A stretch of 64,000 nucleotides of DNA from Capsicum annuum (lineage: Eukaryota; Streptophyta; Magnoliopsida; Solanales; Solanaceae). The DNA lies in assembly GCF_002878395.1 (NCBI RefSeq), contig NC_061118.1:85882521-85946520 (forward strand). Reading direction: 5' to 3'. Below the pieces are notes generated by a model. The model was given only the letters and a program-made list of their open reading frames with translations. It ran no database searches and had not been told where the DNA came from. Both the position numbers and the translations under genes were made by a program. Shown here piece by piece: positions 46,141-55,979 of this stretch (the stretch's first letter is position 1; each line of letters opens with the position of its first letter).

Positions 46141-47599
46141 GTAGTATGAGTAATCAAGGAAATTGCGTCATGCCGCGACATTAAATTAAGTTCTTCATTC
46201 AAGGCAATGCATGAGGCTAGTTGTTAAAATCTGAGTCTCCAACTTAGCTACGTCATGCCGCGATGTTAAATCAAGTACTGTGTGAGAGACAATCCATATT
46301 TTTGCACTTATTTCATTTATAGGGTAATGTGTTTGTTCAATGTGAAGGACTAAAGAATTCAGACAAAATCAAGAGAAGTCAAAAAAAATTATCATACAAA
46401 CTCTTTAAGAGTCGTATCTATACAGAATGAGTCATGAGTAGGAGTCATATTAACCTCAGAGAAGAATCAAAATTAGGCATCAGTTTTTGCAATGAATATG
46501 ATTCTCAATATGAGTCATAACTATTGGGTACGGTTCATGCCTAAGAGTCGTATTCAGTCAAAAACATAGGTAAGTCCTAAGTCTATACAAGTCAAAGAAA
46601 TAACCTTTAAGCCTGGGTACGATTCGTATCCACCACTCGTACCCAAGCTTACGAGGTTAATTCTAGGGATGATCCTGCCAAACTTCAAGTGAAATAAAAG
46701 ATAAGGGCATCCGTACCCTTCTCATTTAACAATCAATTTTCCCTCTCAAATCATAAAATTAAAAGTGTTTTCAACCAAATCTAACAACAAACAACCACGA
46801 ATCTATCATTTTGTGTGGATTTAACTCAAATTTTAGGCCATTAAGATCCAGAATCAAAATCTGCTACTATTCACTAGCCAAGTAAGTTTCTCAACTTATT
46901 TTTTCTATAGTGTAAGTTGAAAAAAGTATTATGAGACATTGTAAACTTGGTTTCAGTAGAATTTCTAAATTTCTTATTTTATTGGTGCTCTAGTTTAGGT
47001 ATTTCTGCTATAATTTTAAAATAGGGGTTGAACTAAGGTTTAGGAATGTATTTTGAAGTCTATGTGTGTTGAAATGCTGAATATAGCTATAAATTAGTCA
47101 TGGGTATTTTAGGAAATTAAATCTAAGTTAAATTTTTAAGTTGGACTTCTATGTTGTAGTGGATACGAGACTACTTACATCTCATACCCACCGGTATGGA
47201 GTTGTAAAGAGACTCCTACCCGCTGAAAACATGGAAGTCTAATAAATTAAAAGTTTTGGAATGTATACCACTCTAACATATGCTCGTATACATTAGTCGT
47301 ACCCACTTGGGAGAAATAAAAATAGACTAACTGTTTTTGAGATGGTTACGACTATTGGTATGAGGCGTACCCATCTGGTACGACTGTTAAGAAGGAATAG
47401 TAAGCATATCAGTAAAAAAGGTCATGCACTATATAGAATATGACTCGATTATATGAGTGGTATCCGGTGGGTACGTCCAATACCCACCACTCGCACCTAA
47501 CTCAAAAAAGGCACATTGAACTTTAGTTTTAACTTTTGTTTTTCTTTCCTTTTCGTAGTTACTAATAATAGTTTATTTGTAGGTATAATTCCTCCAAAG
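46141..47599 (+). other. Post-integrase spacer of element H with dyad words
   Basis: No gene. A conserved block cgtcatgccgcgac..ttaaat(c/t)aag occurs twice (46166-46190 and 46251-46275). Words of the gggtacgactcgtaccc type follow at about 46385-46660 and again at about 47150-47500, as in B (minus) and K. Confidence 0.65.
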
Positions 47600-48340
47600 A
47601 ATGCTTGATCCTCTAAACCAAGCAATAATAAAATGACCAAGCTACCAATGGTTCAAAGTGATAAAATTAGTGTCTCCGAGTCAAAAATCCATATAAGAAT
47701 GTAGCGGAGTAGAATATGACAAAACCTTATCAAAGAAAGCTGCTCAAAAGGGAAAGACAGCTACTAAGGCAAAGAGGAAGAAGGTCGTTCCCCAAGATTC
47801 TAACACACAACCACTAAAAGGGTCAAGAAGAAAGAATCAAACAGTATCTTCTCCTCATACACCACATCCAGTTGATGACGACGATGATGATGAATAAGCA
47901 TCTAGTTCAACAGAGAAGAGTTTTGATAAAGAGTAGGGTCCAATGGTTGAATCTACCTTGCTAGATAGATAGGACCCTTCACTTGCATTGACCACTGGTT
48001 TGGTGTCCATCATTAAATGATGAAGGTACCCCAACATGTAGGAGATATTTAAATCAGGACTATCTCATGTTTTAACTAGTAAGATACTGACAGTGCTATA
48101 TCCAGAGAGGAGAATGACTGCTACAGGGATGGTAGAGCTACTGGAGTTTGCAGAATGCTTCAAATAGTAAGGATTTGACTGGATTATGAGAGCCCTTAGG
48201 AAATATAGTGGAGTCCTCATATGTGATTTCTACACATCTTATAAGGGAGAGCTATAGAGGAAGTATCCATAGGGTATGTTATGGAATAGAGGTGATCCTA
48301 TTACCACCCTAATGACTCTTGGAGTTCAGATAGATATATC
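47600..48340 (+). pseudogene. Extra post-integrase gene of element H, broken
   Basis: A counterpart of the minus-strand gene in B (18385-16170). The basic N-terminal part contains GK..TKAKRKKVVPQ-like and an acidic run (gatgacgacgatgatgatgaa, 47873-47893). Then PERRMTATGMVELLEFAECF..FDWIMRALRKYSG (about 48100-48215), FYTSYKGEL, and GVQIDIS (about 48322-48340), where LTR I cuts it. The same ordered blocks (ERRLTTTGM..FDWM, V.VDIS) occur in B. Multiple stops and shifts. Confidence 0.5.
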
Positions 48341-50861
48341 TCTAATACCCTGTACTTTTCCTAGCTAATTTCATCTAAAGAATGCTTAGTATTATCTCCT
48401 AAATTGAATGATGGTTATTCCATGAGGAATTTTCAAGATTTTCATCGATATAAGATTTGCCCAAATCCGATAGCCAAGACAGAAGTTACAACTATTTCAA
48501 GTTCTTATAGTAAAACAACGCCATATTAGTCAGTCATGCACCACGCCATCAGAGGAAATTGAATTTGGTAAATTACAATATGGGTCCACGATTATGGCGC
48601 GTCACGCTAGGGACCAAATTCAGAATTGTCATTTTTCTGTGTCTTATCGTGATTTTCTCTGCGTCACACAAAAGTTCCAGGTTGGAAAAGAAGGGGCAAC
48701 ACGATGGCTCTGGGTTGTGCCATCCCTCAATTTCTCAATTGTCAAAATTCAGTGACACTACGCGATATCGCTGCGTTGCACCAGGGTTTCAATTTGGGAA
48801 AATTTTACTGAAATTAAAGGACGCATCCAGGGTTAAAAGGGTCAACTTCCGAGCCTATTTAAGCCCTTTAATACGTGATTGAGCCAATTTTCACCCAAAA
48901 TACACTCTCTTCTCTTAAAAACCTCTCAAGAACAAGATATTGTTTTCATAGAAGATCTAATTTTAAGAAAGTTTCACCGTCGATCTTCATGAAATCACGA
49001 ACTAAGATATGTGTAGTGTTCATTCATGGACTTCTTTCATCCTTGAGGCCCAAGAATCTATTTTCTAAGTATAAGTTTATGGATTTCTTTATGAATTTCA
49101 TGTTGAGTTTATTTTTTTTATGTTGAGAATGATCAATTAAATTCAAATCCATGTTGGGGTGATCAATTTTATGTGGAATTGATTTGTATAAGTGTATATT
49201 TATGTAAACCTATGAATAAACCCTAGATGATGAAATTAGAGATGAATCATGATGATTAATTGTTGTATAATGTTGTCTACATATACTATGCTTACCATGT
49301 GTTTTATTAAATGCCTAGATGAAGGAACAATGCCCAACTAGTATGATATCATGAAATCCCCATGTATGTGCAAGTTATGCCAATCACAGGTTTTGATGGA
49401 ATGCTTCTATAAATGTATTATGGATTATGATATTAGTCATATGTTCAAGTAAGTTATACTTGGTAAGTTTCCTTCCATCGAGTGCTGGGGGTACTTATAA
49501 CCAAAACATTAGTTGTGCACTTAGAGCCATGTCATGATTTCATGATACTCTCAGTAAAGCTATGATCCTTAGACTTCAGAAAGTCTTATGACTCAGGAAA
49601 TCTTCATGATCTTATGATCTCAGTTAGTTGTCAAATATCAGTAGTATTCCGTCAGTCAACGAAATTCAGAAATTCAGCTCATGTTCAGTTCAGTAAATCA
49701 TGTTCAGTGTCCATACAGATGGGAGTAGAAATTAGCACCGAGTGAACCCAAGAATGGGGACACACACTATGAGATAAGGGCGCGATCCTTAGCAGACCTC
49801 CTTGCATTCTAGAACTATATAGCCAGCATAGGTTGAGATATCAACACTATCGATGAGGGTTGATGAGGTAGATAAACACTGTCAGATAAGGGCCCCATCG
49901 TTCCCGTACAGGAGACACTATCAGATGAGGGTCACCCATAGCTTGTCCTTATCGATAGCGCGGTATTTATACCCTTCCAATTGGGGTTACAGATTGGAAC
50001 CCAACTCAGCTATAATGGCATATCAGGGGCATGTCTATTAGATAACTACTTCCCACAGTTTCATGTTACAGAATCACGACAGTCAGATATAGTCAATCAA
50101 TCTCAGTAATAAAACTCAGATAGTTCTTCAAATTTTAGAACAGTCAGATAATATCAACTCAGATATAGTACAAAACTCAGATAGTTTAATCAAATTCAGG
50201 ACTGTCAGATACAGTTACTCATGTTATCAGTTTTATTCAGATTTAGTAATCATGTTATCACAGTATTAGTGTTAGTTGTTGTATCTCATGCATGTAATCT
50301 CATGCTTATGATAGTTAGTCAGTTATTATTATTGTTCATGCATATGAACCCCATGCAGTCAACATACCTCACATGCATACCAGTACATTCAAAATACTGA
50401 CGCATTTGAGATATGGTGTCTTATACCATAGGTTCAGAGACACTAGCTCCAGATCAGCAATAGATTCCAGTTTTAGCAATCTAAGTTAGAAGTGAGTCCT
50501 CATCATTCAAGGACATAATTATGCCCTATTATCTCATTAATTAGTTTATTAGTTGGAGTTAGTTAGGGATATATCCCATCATCTCCTTACTCAAATAGTA
50601 TAGTCAGTTAAAAGCTTTCTAGACTACCATATTTCAAATTTCAGTATGTTCAGTTTTTTTAGGTATTCCATTACCCCACGCAGATGTTATATTATTCAAA
50701 TCATGTTCAGTATTGAACCTTATGTCCTTTAAGTTTATGTTTCCGTATTTAAGGTATTTTATGCAGTATATAGGTATAGATATCAGTCATGGGTTAGCTT
50801 GTGGTCCTTTGAGGTCATGAGCACCATGTAGCATTTCGGGTACCAGATTTGGGGCATTATA
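48341..50861 (+). repeat. First LTR of element I
   Basis: It starts TCTAATACCCTG (normal start TG now TC) and ends GGGGCATTATA. U3 has gcgcgtcacgc and acgcgatatcgctgcg words (48545-48800) and a TATA-like box. The downstream half has two repeat sets, ca(g/t)ataagggc / cagatgagggtc (49760-49950) and gacagtcagatatagtca (50085-50215). Confidence 0.9.
48855..48863 (+). promoter_or_regulatory. TATA-like box in first LTR of I
   Basis: CTATTTAAG, kept identically in the second LTR (56529-56537), about 515-550 bp inside each LTR. Confidence 0.5.
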
Positions 50862-50865
50862 AAGA

Positions 50866-50878
50866 TGGTATCAGAGCC
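50866..50878 (+). promoter_or_regulatory. Primer-binding site, tRNA-Met type (element I, first)
   Basis: TGGTATCAGAGCC, 4 bases after the LTR end. The leader 50879-51082 holds no other recognised feature. Confidence 0.9.
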
Positions 50879-51082
50879 TAAGGTTCAATAGAGTCCTAGG
50901 AAGTCTGAAAGTTGTATCTAGTAGAGTCTTGTACACGGGTGTGTTGCGCGCCATATTTATGTACAGGAGGCTATAAGATGTTTTAGGAACAGTTTCCCCT
51001 CTTTCTATATTCATGTCATGCCAGTGAGCATACCTCAAGTACATATCTCAGTCCAATCCGTTCTCCCATTTTTCTACAGAAC

Positions 51083-52261
51083 ATGACTCCTAAAAGAATA
51101 AACAGAAATAAGTAAGCCCCTCATCCCGAAGATCCTTTGGGCGATTATGTGTCTCATACGGAGTTTAGGGCCATATTCACTGCTCTTGCTCCATTAGTTT
51201 CCGCTTAAAATGAACGGCCAGTATTTATTTTAGCCAACCTAGTGGCCAACTTAGCCGTATCTAGGATTCAGGACTTCACCCAAATGAATCCTCTGTCCTT
51301 CCTCGGGTCTAAGTTAGTTGAGGGCCCTTAGGAATTCATTGATCAGGTTCAGAAGCTGACAGACATAATGGTGGTGACTACTATTGAGAGTGCTGAGCTA
51401 GCTGCATATCAGTTATAGGATGTGGCTAATACTTGGTTCAAATAGTAAAAGTCAGAGAGGTTAGATGATGTAGGTCATTTAGAGTAGAAGGATTTTATCA
51501 CTGCATTCTTAGATAAATTCTTTCCCCAAGAGCTTAGGGATGCTAAGGTGCTAGAATTAATCAACCTCAGGAAAGTTAGTATGATGGTGAAAGAGTATTC
51601 TCATAAGTTTACTTAATTAGCTTGATATGCCCCTTATGTAGTTGTAGACTGCAGAGCCAAGATGAGTAAATTCACTTCAGGGGTAAATGATAGCGTGGTA
51701 AATAAGTGCAGATTTGCTATGCTGAACAGTGACATGACTATAACCAGGCTTATGACTCATGCTCAATAGATTGTGGAGCAGAAGATTAAGCAGAGGGAGA
51801 AGCAGAATAAGAGAGAAAAGATAGGTAGTTTCAACTCCGCTCAGCCTAAAGCAGAAGGAGGAAATCATTCCTAATTTTATCCTAAGTCATTAGTTTTAGC
51901 TCCTTCTTTAGCCAGTGCTCTAGTTCCTAAGTTTAGGGAGGGAAACAGAGATAGAGAACTAGGCTCTAGGTCTCAGGGCAGTGTTAGCAATGCCCGAACT
52001 AATCCTATTTGTCACAGTTTTGGTAAGAACCACAAGGGTGCTTGCACAGGTGGTAGCAATATCTATTTCAGTTGTGGAAAGACAGGGCACATAGTCAGAG
52101 GCTGCCCTTATTTAGGTTATTAGAGTCATCTCTGCTTCTCAGCTCAGTCAGGTCACCCAAATCAGAAGGGTGCCTCCTCCAGTGCTACTAGTGGGCAACA
52201 CCTAACTCATCTCTATGCTCTTCAGTCCCTATAGAATCAGGAAAATTCTCCTGATGTAGTT
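51083..52261 (+). pseudogene. Gag of element I, first copy, broken
   Basis: It starts MTPKRINRNK then a stop. Next come EDPLGDYVSHTEFRAIFTALAPL and IQDFTQMNPLSFLGSKLVEGP, a stop, EFIDQVQKLTDIM (about 51265-51370), FLDKFFPQELRDAKVLELINLRK (51510-51575) and VKEYSHKFT. CRAKMSKFTSGVNDSVVNKCRFAMLNSDMTITRLMTHAQ (51650-51768) follows. The zinc knuckle reads YFSCGKTGHIVRGCP (52065-52110), with the first Cys of CCHC changed to Tyr. Most stops are CAG-to-TAG (for example the QLQDVA position near 51418). Confidence 0.85.
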
Positions 52262-52837
52262 ACTGGAATGTTACAGATCTTTCATGTCTATCTTTACGCT
52301 TTTCTAGATCCAACATTTTTTTATCTTTTGCCACTCCTTATATAGCAGACGATTTCAAAATTAGTCCTAAGATCCTAGCAAAGCCCTTTTTAGTCTCTAC
52401 CCTAGTGGGTAAAACCATCATAGCCCAACGGGTATACAGGAACTGCCCAGTTATAATATTTCAGACTGACACTTCAGCAAACTTAGTTAAATTAGAGATG
52501 ACTGATTTTGACATCACTCTTGACATAGATTGGCTTTATTCCTGCTATGCAACAGGAGACTACAAAAATAGGATAGTCAAGTTTCAATTTCCAAATGAAC
52601 CTATCCTAGCGTAGAAGGGTAGTATATCCTCTTTAAGAGGTCAGCTTATTTGCTACCTTTGGGCATGGAAAATTATACCTAAAGGATGTGGTTGAGTTAA
52701 GGACACTAGTTTTGAAAATCCCAGCTTTAAATTAGCCCCACTAGTAAATGAATATTTAGATGTCTTTCCCAAAGATCTTTTGGGAATTCCATCTGAAAGT
52801 AAAATAGACTTCGGTATTGATCTTCTTTCAAACACTC
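52262..52837 (+). pseudogene. Aspartic protease and RT entry of element I, broken
   Basis: TGMLQIFHVYLYAFLDPT (52264-52315): the LLDPGASLSFV motif keeps Asp but lacks Gly-Ala-Ser through a short deletion. VGKTIIAQRVYRNCPVIIF then NLVKLEMTDFDITLDIDWLYSCYATGDYKNRIVKFQFPNEPIL (52405-52612). A stop and NEYLDVFPKDLLGIPSESKIDFGIDLLSNTQPISIP (about 52745-52855) lead into RT. The copy at 59878-60405 has DPGAS intact. Confidence 0.8.
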
Positions 52838-53578
52838 AGCCTATCTCTATTCCGCTATATAGTATGGCATAAGTATTTCCCTTTGCGGTGCTCCAGTGTT
52901 ATTTGTGTGCAAGAAAGATGGTTCTCTTAGGATATGTGTAGACTACCGTCAACTCAATAAGGTTACGGTCAAGAACAGGTATCCTCTTTCCAAAATCGGT
53001 GACTTGTTTGGCCAACTTCAGGGTTCTAGTTATTTCTCTAAGATAGAACTCAGATTTGGCTACTATCAGATAAGAGTTAGTGAATGTGAAATTCCAAAAA
53101 TAGCTTTTAGCACCCGGTATGGTCACTTTGAATTCTTAGTTATATTATTTGGTCTTACCAATGCCCCAACCACTTTCATGGACTTGATAAACCATATGTT
53201 CAAGCAATACTTGTACATGTTCATCATAGTCTTCATAGATGATATCTTGGTCTATTGCCGCAGTAAGCGCGATTATTCAGACCATCTCAGAATAGTACTT
53301 CAGACTCTTAGAGATCATCAGTTTTTAGCCAAATTCATTAAGTGTGAATTTTGTCTAAGGTCAGTAGTATTCCTTGGTCATATCATTTTCGACGATGGCA
53401 TTAGAGTTGATCTTCAAAATACTGAAGCAGTAAGAAACTGGCCTTGCCCTGTCTCCCAATCAGGTATCAAGAGTTTCTTGGGTTTGGCTAGCTATTATAG
53501 ATGGTTTGTTAAGGGATTTTCATCTATTGTATCCTCTATGTCTAGATTGACTCAGAAGAAAGTCAAGTTTTAGTGGTT
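52838..53578 (+). pseudogene. Reverse transcriptase of element I
   Basis: The longest single open stretch in the window (52896-53573, 225 codons). A short deletion near 52862-52870 removes the RMAP..LKEQL entry segment. Then [47 protein letters not shown] (first catalytic Asp of KIDL changed to Glu), [28 protein letters not shown] (FIDD intact), [14 protein letters not shown] and [18 protein letters not shown]. It ends with a CAG-to-TAG stop in KVKFQW. Asp-to-Glu at the metal site would be expected to cripple the enzyme. Confidence 0.9.
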
Positions 53579-54180
53579 AGATCCTTGCGAGGAGAGTTTT
53601 CAGGAATTAAGGACTCAACTCACCACAACTCCAGTCTTAGCTCTCCCAAATGGTTTAGATGGGTTCGTAGTTTATTGTGATACATCCAGAGTGGGTCTAG
53701 GTTGTGTCCTCATGCAACATGGTAAGGTCATAGACTATGCCTCTAGACAGCTTTAACACCATGAGAGAAATTATCCTACTCATGATCTTGAGTTAGCAGT
53801 CGTAGTATTTGCCTTGAAGATTTGGAGGCATTAACTATATGATGTTCATACAAATGTGTTCATAGATCATAAGAGTTTTCAGTATGTCTTTTCTCAGAAA
53901 GATATCAATCTTCATCAGAGAAGGTGGTTAGAACTCTTGAAAAATTATGACATGGGTGTCCTCTCTCATCCGGGCAAGGCCAATATAGTGGTCGACACTC
54001 TTAGTAGACTATCCATGGGTAGTTTTTTTCATATTGAAGATAGTAAGAAGAAGTTAGCTCAGGAAGTACATCAACTTGCCAAACATGGCGTTCGCTTAGT
54101 CGATATAGATAAGGGTGTTATATGGGTTCAGAGTAGTTCAGAATCACCTCTAGTTTCCAAGGTAAAAGAAAATTAAGATA
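53579..54180 (+). pseudogene. Ribonuclease H of element I, broken
   Basis: PCEESFQELRTQLTTTPVLALP and GFVVYCDTSRVGLGCVLMQHGK (53660-53725) give the first half, with the catalytic Asp present. YASRQL is followed by a stop, then [24 protein letters not shown], a stop, and from 53856 FIDHKSFQYVFSQKDINLHQRRWLELLKNYDMGVLSHPGKANIVVDTLSRLSMG. The end of this open stretch (to about 54176) leads into integrase. Few changes separate it from a readable domain. Confidence 0.85.
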
Positions 54181-55560
54181 GAGATCCCAGCCTTGTTAAG
54201 TTGAAAGAGTCAATTCAAGATCAGGAAGTAGAGGTTTTCTCTCAAGGGAGAGATGGTGTCCTTCGTTGTCAGGGTCATCTCTGTGTTCTAGGTGTAGATG
54301 ATTTAAGGCAGCGAATTCTTACAGAAGTGCATGGTGCACGCTACTCTATTCATCCAGGGGCCACAAAAATGTACCACGACTTGCGGGAAATCTATTGGTG
54401 GAGTGGGATGAAGAGTCACATTGCAGAGTTTGTGGCTAAGGGCTCTACATATCAACAGGTTAAGATAGAGCATCATAAGCCTAGTGGGTCCATGCAGGAG
54501 TTCAGTATTCCTACTTAGAAATGGAAAGTTGTGAACATGGACTTTGTGACGGGTTTGCCTGGAACACGTCATCATCATGATTCAGTCTGGGTCATTGTAA
54601 ACAGAATAAACAAATCAACTTATTTCCTTCCAGTTCATACCTCTTATTTAACCAAGGATTATGCCAAACTCAACATGAAGGAGTTGGTCAGATTGCACGG
54701 TGTTTCGTAGTCCATTATCTACGACAGAGGTACCCAGTTCACCTCTCATTTCTGGAAAGAATTCCAAAAGGTTATTGGTACCCAAGTTCATCTTAGTACA
54801 ACTTTTTATCCACAGATATATGGTCTAGAAGAAAGGACCATTCAGACATTAGAAGATATGCTAAGGGCATGTGTAATCGATTTCAAAGGAAATTGGGATG
54901 ACCACTTACCTTTGATTAAGTTTTCATACAACAATAGCTTCATTCTAGCTTTCAGATGGCTCCGTTCAAAGCTCTCTATGGTAGGAGATGTAGGTATCCA
55001 ATTGGCTGGTTTGAAATTAGTAAGGCCATAGTTACAGGTCCTGACTTTGTATTTGATGCCTTAGAAAAAGTCTAGTTTATTAGAGAAAGACTCCGGGCAG
55101 CTCAGAGCCGGTTGAAGTCTTATGCAGATATTCATAGAAAATATCTTGAGTTTGAGATTAGTGTATGTCTATCTAAAGATCTCTCTTATAAAGGGAGTGA
55201 AGTGGTTAGGCAAGAAAGTGAAACTCAGTCCCTGATATGTCAGTCCCTTCAAGATTCTCAGTCGATTAGGCAAGGCAGCTTATGAGCTCGAATTACCTTC
55301 AGATCAAGCCTCAGTTCATCCAGTCTTTCATGTCTCTTTGATAAAGAAGTTCATAGGTTACCCATCAGTTGTAGTCCTTATTCATAGCATTGATGTTCAG
55401 AATACTCTCTCTTATGAAGAGATTCCAGCCGAAATCTTAAACTATCAGACTCAGACATTGAGGAACAACGAAGTCCCTCTAGTTAAGGTTTTTGGAAAAA
55501 TTAGTACATCAAGGAGCTACTTGGGAAGCTAAGGCAGACATGCGTACCAAGTATCCTCAC
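54181..55560 (+). pseudogene. Integrase of element I with chromodomain-like end, broken
   Basis: HGARYSIHPGATKMYHDLREIYWW then KSHIAEFVAKGSTYQQVK: both His are kept but both Cys of the zinc site are lost (Gly and Tyr). The core has VNMDFVTGLPGTR, SIIYDRGTQFTSHFWKEF (second Asp region, SIISDRG changed to SIIYDRG) and RTIQTLEDMLRACVIDFKGNWDDHLPL. Frameshifts follow from about 54945. The tail from about 55210 has KLSP..YVSPFKILSRLGKAAYELELPSD, VHPVFHVSLIKKFIGYP and LSYEEIPAEILNYQTQTLRNNEVPLVKVF, as in element D. Confidence 0.85.
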
Positions 55561-55979
55561 CTTTTCTTCGCCAACTAAGATCAAGCTTAAGGTAATAGAT
55601 CTCCTTAAGCTTACTCAGTCTCATGTTCAGTGTTCTTCAAAAACTTGGTATGCACTTTCTTGTTCACATTCCTATTATGAACTTGGTATCAAGTACCATT
55701 TCTTATTCATTAATTCCCGCATGTACCAGTTCAGTTATGTAATTATGCATCAGACATGCATTCTCATTGTGAGAAACGTAGTTCTTCAGAACACTTATGC
55801 ATTAATTAATTAGTTACACATGCATTAGATATGCATGTTCAGTATTATGTGTTCCGCTTGTCTGTCATGTCAGTCATGAGATCATGCTCCAGTTATTCAA
55901 GTTAAGCATGTACGTCATTTCTTTTTTCTCCACTCTCAATCAGTCTCATTCAAGGATGAATGTTCTCAAGGGGGGATAT
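55561..55979 (+). other. 3' non-coding end and polypurine tract of element I
   Basis: No gene. It ends attcaaggatgaatgttctc and then AAGGGGGGATAT (about 55968-55979) directly before the LTR: the best-kept polypurine tract in the window. Confidence 0.85.

Noticed and set aside
47855..48037. Minus-strand 60-codon frame with a serine run
   Set aside because: The serine run is the complement of the acidic-coding gatgacgacgatgatgatga stretch of the plus-strand extra gene in H.
48559..48882. 107-codon open frame on the plus strand
   Set aside because: It lies in U3 of the first LTR of element I over the GC-rich dyad words. The second LTR keeps only a shorter, different frame, so it is not a conserved gene.
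52896..53573. Possible endogenous pararetrovirus (caulimovirus) RT
   Set aside because: RT is followed by RNase H and then integrase with HHCC-like zinc domain and chromodomain-like tail, and is bounded by LTRs with tRNA-Met PBS and PPT. This is a Ty3/gypsy element, not a pararetrovirus.
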